NCBI RefSeq assembly: GCF_029866485.1
Contig: NZ_CP092332.1
Coordinates: 310,001-374,000, forward strand
Direction: 5' to 3'
DNA from: Flavobacterium keumense
Lineage (GTDB): Bacteria; Bacteroidota; Bacteroidia; Flavobacteriales; Flavobacteriaceae
Length of the DNA stretch: 64,000 nt
The notes under the pieces are model-generated. The model ran no database searches. It was not told the origin of the DNA and saw nothing but the letters and a program-made list of their open reading frames with translations. Shown piece by piece: positions 51,118 through 61,512 of this stretch (its first letter is position 1; each line of letters starts with the position of its first letter). A program made the position numbers and the translations under genes.

Positions 51118-53874
51118 CTATTTCAATTTCTTTTTAATAGCAACTTCATGATAAGCTTCAATAACATCATTCACCTCAATATCATTAAATCCTTTAATTT
51201 GGATTCCACAGTCATATCCTTTTGTAACCTCCTTAACATCATCTTTAAATCGTTTTAACGCTGTTAATTCACCATCAAATACAACCACACCTTCTCTCAC
51301 TACCCTAACCTTAGCTACTCTTGTAATTTTGCCGTCTGTTACCATACATCCCGCAATTGACCCTACTTTGGAAATCTTAAATATCTCTCTAATTTCAGCA
51401 GTTCCCAACACTTCCTCTTTCATTTCTGGAGCTAACATGCCTTCCATAGCATCTTTTAAGTCATCAATAGCTGCATATATAATTGAATAATAACGGATAT
51501 CAATTTCTTCTTTATCTGCTAATTGTCTTGCATTCCCTGCTGGACGAACGTTAAACCCAATAATAATTGCATCTGAAGCAGAAGCTAACATAACATCCGT
51601 TTCTGTAATTGCACCAACTCCTTTATGAATAATATTGATTTGAACTTCTTCGGTAGATAATTTAGAGAACGAATCTGACAATGCTTCAACAGAACCGTCA
51701 ACGTCTCCTTTAAGAATTACATTCAATTCTTTAAATTGTCCTAAAGCGATTCTTCGTCCAATCTCATCTAACGTAATATGACGTTGAGTTCTTACCGATT
51801 GTTCACGCATCAATTGTGAACGTTTTGAAGCTATTTGTTTGGCTTCTTTTTCATCTTCAAAAATATTGAACTTATCTCCTGCAGTCGCCGCTCCATCCAA
51901 ACCTAACACAGATACTGGTGTTGAAGGACCTGCTTCTTTAACTACATGCCCTCTTTCATCGTGCATGGCTTTAATTTTACCATGATGTTTTCCAGCCAAC
52001 ATGTAATCTCCAATTCTCAAAGTTCCATGCTGTACCAATAAAGTAGACACGTATCCTTTTCCTTTATCTAAATACGCTTCAACAACTGTACCTTGAGCCA
52101 ATTTATTTGGATTAGATTTCAAATCTAAAATCTCTGCCTCAAGTAGTACTTTTTCCAACAACTCTTTTACTCCCAACCCTGTTTTTGCAGAAATATCATG
52201 CGATTGGATTTTACCTCCCCAATCTTCTACTAATAAATTCATCCCGGCTAATCTTTCTTTAATTTTATCTGGATTAGCGTTTGGTTTATCTACCTTATTT
52301 ATTGCAAAAATAATTGGAACTCCAGCAGCTTGAGCATGACTTATAGCTTCTTTCGTTTGTGGCATAATGTCGTCATCTGCCGCGATTACAATAATAGCGA
52401 TATCTGTAACTTGAGCACCACGAGCACGCATAGCAGTAAATGCTTCGTGTCCAGGAGTATCTAAAAAAGCTATTTTTTGACCATTGTCTAGTGTAACACC
52501 GTATGCTCCAATATGCTGTGTTATTCCGCCTGATTCTCCTGCAATTACATTTTCTTTACGAATGTAATCTAACAATGAGGTTTTACCATGATCAACATGT
52601 CCCATTACAGTAACAATTGGAGCTCTAGTTACTAAATCTTCTGCTTTGTCTTCAACAACTTCGATTGCTTCTTCAATATCTACAGTAATAAATTCAACAT
52701 CATATCCAAATTCATCAGCTACAATTGTTAATGTTTCAGCGTCCAATCGTTGGTTCATTGTTACCATAATTCCAAGCGACATACACGTACCAATTACTTT
52801 AGTAATAGGTACATCCATCATAATTGCGATTTCACCAACCGTAACAAATTCAGTAACTTTAATTGTCTTACTACCTTCGTCTAAAGCTCTTTGCTCTTCG
52901 TCTGATTTTTGTCGGTGCGTATCTCTTTTATCTCTTCTGTATTTTGCAGCTTTAGATTTACCTCCCTTTCCTTGAAGTTTTTCTAAAGTCTCACGGATTT
53001 GATTTTTAACTTCTTCCTCAGTCGGTTCTACTTTTGCAACAACAGCAGGTCTGTTCCCTTTTATAAAACCAGGTTTACCTCCTCTATTTGCATTGAAACC
53101 TCCTCCAGTATTTGGAATGATTTTATTCGGATTTGTAGCTCCTGGCTCACCTGATGTTGATGGCTTAGCTACAATTCTTTTCCTTTTATTTTTACCTGCA
53201 TTAGCACCAACACCTGGTAGTCCTGGTTTGTTTGGAGTAATTTTAGGATCTTCTTTTTTCTTTTTAGGTTTATTGAACTGAGACAGGTCAATTGTCTGAC
53301 CTGTCAAAGTAGCTCCTGATAATTTTTGATATTGTGTTGTTATTGTTTCATCTAAAGACGATTCAATTTTAATTTCTTCTTTTGAAACAATTGAATTGTT
53401 GTCTACCTTAACATTTTCTTCAATAACTTGCTTTTTTTCCTTCTTGTCTAGAGAACTAGTCGCATTAGCAACTTCAGATTTATCTACTTCATCCGAAGAC
53501 GAACCTAGGGTTTTTTTAGGGTTTAATTCTATTTTGCCTACTTGTACAGGACCTGTTACAACTGCTTTTGCTTTGATAACTTCTTGACGTTGTTCTTCTT
53601 GTCTGCGTTTGTCTTCTATTTCCTGTTCACGCTGAATACGTAGTGCTTCTTTTTCCTTTTTCTTCTCCTCACTTACTTCTTTAGAAGCCTCCTTATTTCC
53701 CTTATCGCCGGCAAACTGACTTTGTAGAATACTAAATTCACGTTCAGAAATTTTTGCATTTGGATTTGCATCAATAGCAATTCCTTTATCTTTTAGATAG
53801 TCGACTGCTCTTTCTAACGAAATGTTTAATTCCCTTAAAACCTTGTTTATTCTTATTACTCTCTCTTCAGACAT
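51118..53874 (-). CDS. infB: Translation initiation factor IF-2
   Basis: 918 residues. The N-terminal IF2_N helix bundle ([27 protein letters not shown]) is followed by a long charged, low-complexity linker (about 60-330), a second IF2_N segment, and the GTPase domain with G1 [16 protein letters not shown] (near residue 420), G3 DTPGHE and G4 NKVDK. The C-terminal domains bind fMet-tRNA. IF-2 joins initiator tRNA to the 30S subunit. It is the last gene of rimP-nusA-infB, 94 bp after nusA, and ends at a bidirectional terminator. Confidence 0.97.
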   Translation of the reverse strand: MSEERVIRINKVLRELNISLERAVDYLKDKGIAIDANPNAKISEREFSILQSQFAGDKGNKEASKEVSEEKKKEKEALRIQREQEIEDKRRQEEQRQEVIKAKAVVTGPVQVGKIELNPKKTLGSSSDEVDKSEVANATSSLDKKEKKQVIEENVKVDNNSIVSKEEIKIESSLDETITTQYQKLSGATLTGQTIDLSQFNKPKKKKEDPKITPNKPGLPGVGANAGKNKRKRIVAKPSTSGEPGATNPNKIIPNTGGGFNANRGGKPGFIKGNRPAVVAKVEPTEEEVKNQIRETLEKLQGKGGKSKAAKYRRDKRDTHRQKSDEEQRALDEGSKTIKVTEFVTVGEIAIMMDVPITKVIGTCMSLGIMVTMNQRLDAETLTIVADEFGYDVEFITVDIEEAIEVVEDKAEDLVTRAPIVTVMGHVDHGKTSLLDYIRKENVIAGESGGITQHIGAYGVTLDNGQKIAFLDTPGHEAFTAMRARGAQVTDIAIIVIAADDDIMPQTKEAISHAQAAGVPIIFAINKVDKPNANPDKIKERLAGMNLLVEDWGGKIQSHDISAKTGLGVKELLEKVLLEAEILDLKSNPNKLAQGTVVEAYLDKGKGYVSTLLVQHGTLRIGDYMLAGKHHGKIKAMHDERGHVVKEAGPSTPVSVLGLDGAATAGDKFNIFEDEKEAKQIASKRSQLMREQSVRTQRHITLDEIGRRIALGQFKELNVILKGDVDGSVEALSDSFSKLSTEEVQINIIHKGVGAITETDVMLASASDAIIIGFNVRPAGNARQLADKEEIDIRYYSIIYAAIDDLKDAMEGMLAPEMKEEVLGTAEIREIFKISKVGSIAGCMVTDGKITRVAKVRVVREGVVVFDGELTALKRFKDDVKEVTKGYDCGIQIKGFNDIEVNDVIEAYHEVAIKKKLK

Positions 53875-53968
53875 AAATTTTTTTATTATTATCTTTTAGT
53901 TGTGTTTTTTGAGCTAAAACCTTCTAATCAAAGAAAAAAATTAAAGTTAAGCTATTTAAATTGTTTGA

Positions 53969-55216
53969 TTAATTATCAAACTCTTCTTTTAATATTTTGA
54001 TTACATCTATAATTGTTTCTTCTTCTAGATCTGTTCTTCTAACTAAATCCTCAATATCTTGGTTCAAGACACTTCTAGCAGTATCTAGCCCTATTTTAGC
54101 AAATTCGTCAATAATCCACTCGTCAATTTCGTCTGAAAACTCAGTTAATTCAATATCATCCTCTTCACCATTGTCAGAAACTCCCTCTCTAATAACATCT
54201 AATTCATAGCCTGTCAACAAACCTGCTAATTTAATATTATGTCCTCCTCTTCCGATTGCTTTTGAAACTTCTTCTAATTTCAAGAAAACCTCAGCTCTTT
54301 TGGTTTCTTCATTAATTTTTACTGAAGAAATCTTTGCTGGACTTAAAGCACGTGTAATATATAGCTGAATATTATTTGTGTAATTAATTACATCTATATT
54401 CTCATTCCCTAATTCACGAACTATCCCGTGAATACGAGACCCTTTCATTCCAACACAAGCACCCACTGGATCAATTCTATCATCATATGAATCTACAGCT
54501 ACTTTAGCTTTTTCTCCTGGAATTCTTACCACATTTTTAACCATAATTAAACCGTCAAAAACTTCCGGAATCTCTTGTTCAAATAATTTCTCTAAAAATT
54601 TATCTGATGTTCGAGACATAATAATTTGAGGCTTGTTACCTTTTAATTCAACGCTTTCAATAATCCCTCGCACATTATCTCCTTTTCGGAAAAAATCAGA
54701 AGGAATCTGTTTTTCTTTTGGCAATACAATTTCGTTACCTTCGTCATCCACCAAAATAACAACCTTAGGCCTTACGTGATGTACTTCGGCAGTGTAAATT
54801 TCTCCTATAATATCTTTAAATTGCTTATATAGATTTGTATTATCATGCTCATGAATTTTAGAAATCAAATTTTGACGCAATGCCAAAATGGCTCTTCTTC
54901 CTAAATCAACTAATTTTACTTCCTCGGAAACTTCTTCACCAATTTCAAAGTCTGCTTCAATTTTTCTTGCTTCAGTTAATGTTATTTCTTCATTTTCAAG
55001 ATCTAAATCGTCATCGGCAACAATAACTCTTCGTCTCCAGATTTCCATATCTCCTTTATCTGGATTGATTATAATATCAAAATTATCATCTGATCCATAT
55101 TTTTTCTTTAATGCATTTCTAAATACATCTTCCAATATTGCCATAAGCGTTACACGATCAATAAGTTTATCATCTTTAAACTCTGAAAATGAATCGATTA
55201 ATGCTAAATTTTCCAT
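53969..55216 (-). CDS. nusA: Transcription termination/antitermination factor NusA
   Basis: 415 residues. The N-terminal polymerase-binding domain (LIDSFSEFKDDKLIDRVTLMAILEDVFRNALKKKYG) is followed by an S1 domain (about 135-200, GEIYTAEVHHVRPKVVILVDDEGNEIVLPKEKQIP) and two KH domains, including DPVGACVGMKGSRIHGIVRELGNE and EVSKAIGRGGHNIKLAGLLTGYELDV. The C-terminal acidic repeats of E. coli NusA are missing, as expected in this phylum. It lies 12 bp after rimP. Confidence 0.96.
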   Translation of the reverse strand: MENLALIDSFSEFKDDKLIDRVTLMAILEDVFRNALKKKYGSDDNFDIIINPDKGDMEIWRRRVIVADDDLDLENEEITLTEARKIEADFEIGEEVSEEVKLVDLGRRAILALRQNLISKIHEHDNTNLYKQFKDIIGEIYTAEVHHVRPKVVILVDDEGNEIVLPKEKQIPSDFFRKGDNVRGIIESVELKGNKPQIIMSRTSDKFLEKLFEQEIPEVFDGLIMVKNVVRIPGEKAKVAVDSYDDRIDPVGACVGMKGSRIHGIVRELGNENIDVINYTNNIQLYITRALSPAKISSVKINEETKRAEVFLKLEEVSKAIGRGGHNIKLAGLLTGYELDVIREGVSDNGEEDDIELTEFSDEIDEWIIDEFAKIGLDTARSVLNQDIEDLVRRTDLEEETIIDVIKILKEEFDN

Positions 55217-55228
55217 GCGAATTTTCTA

Positions 55229-55693
55229 TTAAAATGTTACTGTAACAATTGCTTCTTTAATATCTGTATAAGGAAGTTCTACTATTTTTTGAACTGTTTC
55301 TTTTCCTTTTCCTAGTTTTTTAGGTTCTCTTGCTTGCCAAGACAAAGTTACGAATTCATCATTAGCTTGTACTAATTCTGCTTCGATATTTTCTGTTGAT
55401 GTCTTCACTATCAAGGTTCTACCTATATTTTTTTTATACTGTCTTACTAATTTTAGAGGAGATCCAATGCCCACAGAAGCGACCTCCAAAGAAAAATCTT
55501 GTTCTTCTCTATCCAAATTTTCTTCAATTGCACGACTCACATCGATACAATCTTGTAGCATCACCCCATTATCTCCATCTAAGTTGACACTAATTTTAAA
55601 GGCTTCTGTAATTGTAAAGTCAATTAAAAAAAGAGTTGGTTTGTTTTCTAGACAATCTTCCAATATTGTTTTTACCTTTTCTTTGAATGTCAT
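55229..55693 (-). CDS. rimP: Ribosome maturation factor RimP
   Basis: 154 residues starting [17 protein letters not shown] at the ATG 55691-55693. The family core [45 protein letters not shown] is present (D-C-x3-S-R-x-I and the S-x-G pattern). RimP assists 30S assembly. The frame stays open upstream to 55759, but that extension would translate a promoter and a terminator-like hairpin, so I reject it. First gene of rimP-nusA-infB. Confidence 0.93.
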   Translation of the reverse strand: MTFKEKVKTILEDCLENKPTLFLIDFTITEAFKISVNLDGDNGVMLQDCIDVSRAIEENLDREEQDFSLEVASVGIGSPLKLVRQYKKNIGRTLIVKTSTENIEAELVQANDEFVTLSWQAREPKKLGKGKETVQKIVELPYTDIKEAIVTVTF

Positions 55694-55701
55694 AATTGTA
55701 T

Positions 55702-55726
55702 AAAAAGAGGGGACTTTCGTCCCCTC
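55702..55726 (-). terminator. Terminator-like hairpin in the rimP-nusA-infB leader
   Basis: On the minus strand GAGGGGAC-GAAA-GTCCCCTC (8-bp GC-rich stem, GNRA loop; 55707-55726) is followed directly by five T, ending about 8 nt before the rimP ATG. It lies after the predicted promoter of the operon, not after an upstream gene, so it may act as an attenuator. Confidence 0.7.
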
Positions 55727-55756
55727 ATTATCTAGATTTTTTAATAAATAACGATG

Positions 55757-55764
55757 CAAATATA
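55757..55764 (-). promoter_or_regulatory. rimP-nusA-infB promoter -7 box (TATATTTG)
   Basis: Minus-strand TATATTTG fits TAnnTTTG. A TTG lies 26 bp upstream, slightly beyond the usual spacing. The predicted leader is about 58 nt and contains the hairpin at 55707-55726. Confidence 0.55.
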
Positions 55765-55861
55765 AAACTTTTTTTAATATTTTGAATACTCAATGATTTA
55801 AAAATATTCCTAATCAAAAAAACAACTCTTATAAAACATAATTATAAAAAATTTCAAAACA

Positions 55862-56158
55862 TTAGATTTGCTCTTGTACTAAACTAATTATAGCATTAGC
55901 ATCTAATTCACCAGACTGCCTCCAAACCATTTGACCTTCTTTATAAATCATAAGGGTAGGGAGCCCCTTAATTCTGAGGGCATCTGCCAACTCTTGATTT
56001 TTATCTACATCTATCTTTATCACTTTAGCTTTATCACCAAGTGCTGCTGCCACATCTCTTATCACTGGATGCATAGAAACAGATGACTCATTCCAATCGG
56101 TATAAAAATCAATTAACACCGGAATTTGTGCATTTATAAGTTCTCCAAATTTTGACAT
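55862..56158 (-). CDS. Thioredoxin-like protein without the CxxC motif
   Basis: 98 residues with the thioredoxin fold order: PVLIDFYTDWNESSVSMHPVIRDVAAAL, then VIKIDVDKNQELADALRIKGLPTLMIYKEGQMVWRQSGE with the cis-proline of GLPT. Where thioredoxins have WCGPC, this one has WNESS, so it cannot act as a dithiol reductant. It may be a chaperone or binding partner. It lies between the metallophosphoesterase gene (73 bp away) and rimP, and has its own possible -7 box TACATTTG at 56210-56217. Confidence 0.85.
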   Translation of the reverse strand: MSKFGELINAQIPVLIDFYTDWNESSVSMHPVIRDVAAALGDKAKVIKIDVDKNQELADALRIKGLPTLMIYKEGQMVWRQSGELDANAIISLVQEQI

Positions 56159-56209
56159 AAACCAAAAATTTAATTAGTATAATCTGCTTTAAAAGAGACA
56201 AATATTTTA

Positions 56210-56217
56210 CAAATGTA
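56210..56217 (-). promoter_or_regulatory. Possible promoter -7 box of the thioredoxin-like gene (TACATTTG)
   Basis: Minus-strand TACATTTG fits TAnnTTTG, about 50 bp upstream of the ATG. No TTG at -33. It is just after the metallophosphoesterase stop. Confidence 0.4.
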
Positions 56218-56231
56218 ACATTTTTAACTAA

Positions 56232-57467
56232 TTACACTACATTATTCCCTTTTTTTAGCTCTATTACCGTAATTTCAGGCATAATTCCAACTCTTCCAGA
56301 GTACGCATGAAACCCAAATCCTCGATTCACATATACATACCTGCCTTTATTTTCATATAAACCTGCCCATTGTTTATACACATATTGTGCCAAACTCCAT
56401 TTAAAATAGCCCGGAATTTCAATTCCAAACTGCATTCCGTGTGTATGACCCGATAAAGTGAGATGAAAATTTTTCTTGTGATGTTGCACTATATAGTCCC
56501 AATGACTTGGATCGTGACTCATCAAAATTTTAAAATCGTTTTTGTCTAATCCTTCAGAAGCTTTATCTAAATCGCCTAATTTTTTAAAATTATGTCCCCA
56601 ATTTTCAACACCAACTAAAGCTATTTTTTGATCGCCTTTTTCAATGAAAGTGTGTTTATTTAAAAGTAATTTAAAATCAATTTGCCCATACAAGTCCTTA
56701 ATAGCTTGGAAATTTGCTTCTTTCTCTTTTTCAGAAGGCCAAGTCACATATTCGCCATAATCATGATTGCCAAGAACCGAATACTTACCGTATTTATGTT
56801 CTTTAATCCTGTTAAAAACTCCTATCCAAGGAAGCATTTCTTTAGCATGCGTATTTACAATATCTCCTGTAAACAAAATCATATCTGAATCTTGTTGGTT
56901 TATCAAATCTATAGCGTAATTGATTTTTTCAGGATTATCAAAACTACCGCTATGCACATCCGAAATCTGTGTGATTTTAAACCCATCAAATTCTTCTGGT
57001 AAATCCGGGAAATAAATACGCTGCTTAATTACTTTAAAATTGTACTTCCCTTCAAAAATACCATACACCAAAGATAAAAAAGGAATAGACGCTAATCCTA
57101 AACCCATCTGACTTACAAATTTTCTTCGTGAAGCAAAGAAAGGCTGATCTTTCTTCTTCTTTGCCAAATAATTTACAGATCCTTTTCCTACTCTGAAAAA
57201 ATCTTCAGTAAGCATAACGATTGCCAAAACTGCTTTAGGTAAATACACCATTAATGCAAATCCTAATACTATCATTGTTTTTCTAGTTTGACCAATTGAA
57301 CGATCAAATTGAGAAACAGAATAGATAAAATAAACCGCCAACAAGAGTGAAATCGCTTGATACAACACCAGCATTTTTTTTCGTTTCAAAAGTGTTCGAA
57401 GTGCCTGAAAGGAAAACCACTCTATAGCACCCCAAATTAGAAAAAAGATTAGTAAAACAGTAATCAT
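56232..57467 (-). CDS. Membrane-bound metallophosphoesterase
   Basis: 411 residues from the ATG at 57465-57467; a TTG start 14 codons upstream is less likely. Four membrane segments are predicted in the first ~155 residues, followed by a calcineurin-like phosphoesterase domain with all metal-binding blocks: ISDVHSGSF, LFTGDIVN, LGNHDYGEY, LMSHDPSHW and LSGHTHGMQFG. This arrangement resembles the YkuE/YaeI group, some of which act on lipid-linked or UDP-sugar substrates, but no specific substrate can be named. It is divergent from polA. Confidence 0.88.
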   Translation of the reverse strand: MITVLLIFFLIWGAIEWFSFQALRTLLKRKKMLVLYQAISLLLAVYFIYSVSQFDRSIGQTRKTMIVLGFALMVYLPKAVLAIVMLTEDFFRVGKGSVNYLAKKKKDQPFFASRRKFVSQMGLGLASIPFLSLVYGIFEGKYNFKVIKQRIYFPDLPEEFDGFKITQISDVHSGSFDNPEKINYAIDLINQQDSDMILFTGDIVNTHAKEMLPWIGVFNRIKEHKYGKYSVLGNHDYGEYVTWPSEKEKEANFQAIKDLYGQIDFKLLLNKHTFIEKGDQKIALVGVENWGHNFKKLGDLDKASEGLDKNDFKILMSHDPSHWDYIVQHHKKNFHLTLSGHTHGMQFGIEIPGYFKWSLAQYVYKQWAGLYENKGRYVYVNRGFGFHAYSGRVGIMPEITVIELKKGNNVV

Positions 57468-57579
57468 TAAATTAGGACAATAACGTATTAATAAGAGGCA
57501 AAATAACAACTTAATTGCACAAAACAGGCTTTAATTAATTAAAATTTAACTCTAAAAGAAAACTTTCGTTCGGTTTCCT

Positions 57580-57587
57580 TATTTTTA
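57580..57587 (+). promoter_or_regulatory. Possible polA promoter -7 box (TATTTTTA)
   Basis: One mismatch to TAnnTTTG, about 28 bp before the polA ATG. No TTG 17-23 bp upstream. Confidence 0.35.
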
Positions 57588-57614
57588 CGGATTCAAATTT
57601 TAGAACAAAAACAA

Positions 57615-60443
57615 ATGTCTGCTAAAAAACGTCTTTTTCTCCTTGATGCCTACGCCTTAATTTTTAGAGGGTATTATGCCTTCATAAAAAATCCAAGAAT
57701 TAACTCTAAAGGATTAGACACATCCGCCATTATGGGATTTATGAATTCTTTAATGGATGTGATTAAACGAGAAAAACCAGATCATTTGGCTGTTGCTTTT
57801 GATAACGGAGGTAGTGATTTACGGAATGAGATTTTTCCAGAATACAAAGCCCATCGAGATGCTACGCCCGAAGCTATCAAAATTGCGGTTCCTTATATTC
57901 AAGAATTACTTCGTGCCATGCACATTCCTATTATTGAGGTAAAAGGATACGAAGCGGATGACTTAATTGGTACTATTGCTAAACAAGCGGAAAAACAGAA
58001 TTATCAAGTTTTCATGGTAACACCTGATAAAGATTATGCGCAACTAGTTTCAGAAAATATTTTCATGTACAAACCTGCCCGAATGGGTAACGGAATCGAA
58101 ATTTGGGGAATCCCTGAAGTTTTAGAAAAATTTGAAGTAGAACGACCGGAACAGGTGATTGATTTCCTGGGTATGATGGGAGATGCAGCGGATAATATTC
58201 CTGGTTTGCCTGGAGTAGGCGAAGTAACCGCTAAAAAATTATTAAAAGAATTTGGCTCTATGGAGAACCTTTTAGCAAATACAGACAAGCTGAAAGGAAA
58301 AATGAAGGATAATATTGAAGCCAATAAAGACAAAGGAATTTTATCTAAAACTTTGGCAACCATCTTATTAGATTGCCCCGTTCAATTTGATGAAACCGAT
58401 TACGAGTTATCTACTCCCGATGTAGACAAAACAGATGCTTTATTTAAGGAATTGGAATTTCGTAGAATGGCAGAACAATTTGATGCCATTTTCAGAAAAG
58501 GAGAAACAGCACCCGTAATAGACGAAGCCAAATTATATAAAAAACCACAACCTAAAACTGAAGAACAATTTGATCTTTTTGGAAGTGCTATTAATGAAGG
58601 TTCCGAAGAAACACGTCACCAATATTACAATTCGTTAAAAAACACGGAGCATTCGTATCAAATTATTCAAGGTGATTTAGGAATCAAATTATTATTGCAG
58701 AACCTACAAAACCAAACTTCGGTTTGTTTTGATACCGAAACAACAGGATTAGACGCCTTACACGCCGAATTGGTCGGGATTTCATTTTCGTATGAAAAAG
58801 GAAAAGGATTTTACGTTCCATTTCCTGAGAACCAAACAGAAGCTCAACCTTTAATTGAAAAATTAATTCCTTTTTTCGAAAATGAAAACATTGAAAAAAT
58901 AGGTCAGAATTTAAAATATGATTTAAAAGTATTGTCGAATTATGGCATTACTGTAAAAGGTAAATTATTCGACACCATGATTGCACATTATCTAATCAAC
59001 CCGGATATGCGTCACAATATGGATATTTTATCTGAAACGTATTTGAAATATGCACCTCAATCTATTGAAACGCTAATTGGCAAAAAGGGGAAAAATCAAA
59101 AATCGATGCGTGAGGTTCCTTTAGAGGAAATAAAAGAATATGCGGTAGAAGATGCTGATGTAACCTTACAGCTTTCTGAACTATTCAATACTGAACTAGA
59201 GAAAACACACACTAAAAAATTATTTGAAGAAATCGAAATTCCTTTGGTTACTGTTTTGGCAAGTATGGAAACAGAAGGAATCAATCTAGACGTTCCATTT
59301 TTACACTCTTTATCGAAAGAATTAGGTGACGATATTTCTCAATTGGAAAGTCGCATTTACGAAATTGCAGGAGAAAAATTCAATTTGGCTTCCCCTAAAC
59401 AATTGGGAGATATTTTATTTGACAAACTAAAAATTGGCGGAGCCAAACAAAAGAAAACCAAAACTGGTCAATATGCTACTGGTGAAGAAATTCTAAGTTA
59501 TTTAGCCAAAGACAACGAAATTGTGAGCGCTATTTTAGATTGGCGTTCACTTGTTAAATTACAAAATACTTATGTAGAAGCTTTGCCTTTGCAAGTGGAT
59601 TCTAAAACGCATCGCGTTCATACTGATTATATGCAAACCGTAGCCGCTACAGGACGTTTAAGCTCTAACAACCCTAATTTGCAGAACATCCCGATTCGAA
59701 CAGAACGCGGAAGACAAATCAGAAAAGCTTTCATTGCTCGAGACGAAAACCATACGCTACTCTCTGCCGATTATTCTCAAATCGAATTGCGGATCATTGC
59801 TGCTTTGAGCGGAGAAGAAAATATGATTAAAGCTTTTCAACATGGAGAAGACATTCATAAAAGCACCGCTGCAAAAGTTTTTAATGTGCCTTTAGAGGAA
59901 GTTACCAAAGAACAACGTAGTCACGCTAAAACGGTCAACTTCGGAATTATATACGGTGTTTCTGCTTTTGGGTTAAGCAATCAAACCTCTTTATCCCGTG
60001 CCGAAAGTGCCGCACTAATTGAAGCGTATTACAACACTTATCCGAAACTAAAATCATACATTCAAGAACAGATTGAAAATGCACGAGAGAAAGGTTTTGT
60101 ACAAACCATTTTAGGGCGTCGCCGTTATTTAAAAGACATCAACTCGGCCAATGCAGTAGTACGTGGCGCGGCAGAACGAAATGCAGTCAATGCTCCTATT
60201 CAAGGAAGTGCCGCAGATATTATCAAAATCGCCATGATTAATATTCACAAAAGGCTGATTGCAGAAAATTGGAAATCTAAAATGTTATTGCAAGTTCACG
60301 ACGAATTGGTATTTGATGTTCACAATAGTGAAATAGAAAAAATTCAACCAATGATAAAACACGAGATGGAACAAGCTGTTATTTTAAGTGTTCCATTGGA
60401 AGTGGAAATTGGAATAGGAAAAGATTGGCTCGAAGCACATTAA
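57615..60443 (+). CDS. polA: DNA polymerase I
   Basis: 942 residues with all three domains. 5'-3' exonuclease (about 1-290) with KGYEADDLIGTIAKQAE and DYAQLVS. 3'-5' proofreading exonuclease (about 340-530) with SVCFDTETTGLDALHAELVGIS, so the Asp/Glu metal ligands of Exo I are kept. Polymerase (about 560-942) with motif A LSADYSQIELRIIAALSG, motif B (KTVNFGIIYGVSAFGL) and motif C LQVHDELVFDVH. It fills gaps and removes RNA primers. It is a single gene with a terminator shared with the convergent lacI-type gene. Confidence 0.97.
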   Translation: MSAKKRLFLLDAYALIFRGYYAFIKNPRINSKGLDTSAIMGFMNSLMDVIKREKPDHLAVAFDNGGSDLRNEIFPEYKAHRDATPEAIKIAVPYIQELLRAMHIPIIEVKGYEADDLIGTIAKQAEKQNYQVFMVTPDKDYAQLVSENIFMYKPARMGNGIEIWGIPEVLEKFEVERPEQVIDFLGMMGDAADNIPGLPGVGEVTAKKLLKEFGSMENLLANTDKLKGKMKDNIEANKDKGILSKTLATILLDCPVQFDETDYELSTPDVDKTDALFKELEFRRMAEQFDAIFRKGETAPVIDEAKLYKKPQPKTEEQFDLFGSAINEGSEETRHQYYNSLKNTEHSYQIIQGDLGIKLLLQNLQNQTSVCFDTETTGLDALHAELVGISFSYEKGKGFYVPFPENQTEAQPLIEKLIPFFENENIEKIGQNLKYDLKVLSNYGITVKGKLFDTMIAHYLINPDMRHNMDILSETYLKYAPQSIETLIGKKGKNQKSMREVPLEEIKEYAVEDADVTLQLSELFNTELEKTHTKKLFEEIEIPLVTVLASMETEGINLDVPFLHSLSKELGDDISQLESRIYEIAGEKFNLASPKQLGDILFDKLKIGGAKQKKTKTGQYATGEEILSYLAKDNEIVSAILDWRSLVKLQNTYVEALPLQVDSKTHRVHTDYMQTVAATGRLSSNNPNLQNIPIRTERGRQIRKAFIARDENHTLLSADYSQIELRIIAALSGEENMIKAFQHGEDIHKSTAAKVFNVPLEEVTKEQRSHAKTVNFGIIYGVSAFGLSNQTSLSRAESAALIEAYYNTYPKLKSYIQEQIENAREKGFVQTILGRRRYLKDINSANAVVRGAAERNAVNAPIQGSAADIIKIAMINIHKRLIAENWKSKMLLQVHDELVFDVHNSEIEKIQPMIKHEMEQAVILSVPLEVEIGIGKDWLEAH

Positions 60444-60451
60444 AACCATAA

Positions 60452-60481
60452 AAAAATCCATTCAATGAATGGATTTTTAGT
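60452..60481. terminator. Bidirectional terminator between polA and the second LacI gene
   Basis: AAAAATCCATTC (60452-60463) and GAATGGATTTTT (60467-60478) form a 12-bp stem with an AAT loop. The A and T ends act as T runs in either direction between the two convergent stop codons. Confidence 0.85.
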
Positions 60482-60483
60482 TT

Positions 60484-61512
60484 TTATACTCTTGCGGTTG
60501 TTTCACGCTCTTTCAAAACAGTTTTAATAACTTTAGTCACATAAGGTGGTTCTTGTTCTGAATCGTCTTCCAAACGGCTAATCAATAATTTTGCAGCCTC
60601 TTCTCCTACCTCAATTCCATGCTGACTCACTGTAGTTAAACTTGGTGACAATCTTCTTGAAGCTAAAATACCATCGGCGAACCCAATAATACAAAGTTCT
60701 TCTGGAATTTTATATCCTTTTTTCAATCCCATTCGCAAAGCCGCAACCGAATCATTTTCTTCTAAAGCGAAAATGCCGTCAATTTTATTATTGGCAAAAA
60801 CAGATTCCATTTTTTCTTTTAAATCTTCTTCAGAATCTGTTCTAATGATCAAGGAATTATTTACTGGAATATTGTTTTTTTCTAATGCTTTCAAATAACC
60901 TTCGAATCGCAATTTTCCTACGCTCAAGTTATCTATAGAAGAGAGTAAAGCAATGTTTTTACATCCTAAATCGATTAAACGCTGGGTAGAATCTAAGGCT
61001 GAATCAAAATCATCCACCACCACTTTATCACAATCAATTCCTTCAGCAATTCTATCAAACATCACGATAGGGGTTCCATCGTTGATAATTTCCTTGAAGT
61101 GATCGTAATTATTTTGTTTTTGAGCTTCTTCAGAAACTGATAAAATAAATCCGTCAATGGTTCCATTACTCAACATTTCTAGGGTATGTGCTTCTTTTTC
61201 TAAAGACTCATTGGAGATACACATAATAACATTATATCCTTTTTCGTCAGCCACTTTTTCAATTCCGCTAAACACTTTGGCAAAAAACGAATTTAAAATA
61301 TCAGGAATAATAACACCTATGGTTTTCGTTTTCCTATTCTTCAGATTCAATCCAATAATATTTGGTTTGTAATTTTTAAGTTTAGCATATTCCTTTATCT
61401 TAATTTTAGTTTGCTCGCTAATTTCGGGGCTATCATTCAGCGCCTTTGAAACTGTAGAAACAGAAACATTAAGTTCTTTGGCGATTTGTTTTAGTGTTGC
61501 TTTAGCTTTCAT
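60484..61512 (-). CDS. LacI-family transcriptional regulator (second)
   Basis: 342 residues: helix-turn-helix TLKQIAKELNVSVSTVSKALNDSPEISEQTKIKIKEYA, then a ligand-binding domain (IGVIIPDILNSFFAKVFSGI, DGIFALEENDSVAALRMG). It is a clear paralogue of the regulator at 35964, with matching HTH (VSKAL) and hinge (NYKPN). No sugar genes lie next to it; its neighbours are polA and ribosomal genes, so the target is not evident. It could be an alternative binder of the CGAAAACG sites or control a distant locus. No convincing -7 box was found upstream. Confidence 0.93.
   Translation of the reverse strand: MKAKATLKQIAKELNVSVSTVSKALNDSPEISEQTKIKIKEYAKLKNYKPNIIGLNLKNRKTKTIGVIIPDILNSFFAKVFSGIEKVADEKGYNVIMCISNESLEKEAHTLEMLSNGTIDGFILSVSEEAQKQNNYDHFKEIINDGTPIVMFDRIAEGIDCDKVVVDDFDSALDSTQRLIDLGCKNIALLSSIDNLSVGKLRFEGYLKALEKNNIPVNNSLIIRTDSEEDLKEKMESVFANNKIDGIFALEENDSVAALRMGLKKGYKIPEELCIIGFADGILASRRLSPSLTTVSQHGIEVGEEAAKLLISRLEDDSEQEPPYVTKVIKTVLKERETTARV

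Noticed and set aside
55694..55759. N-terminal extension of RimP by 22 residues
   Set aside because: The extra codons would cover the promoter box and the terminator-like hairpin, and the family starts at MTFKEKV. The ATG at 55691-55693 is better.
57468..57509. TTG start for the metallophosphoesterase, 14 codons upstream
   Set aside because: An ATG at 57465-57467 begins a good first membrane segment; the upstream stretch adds nothing typical of the family.
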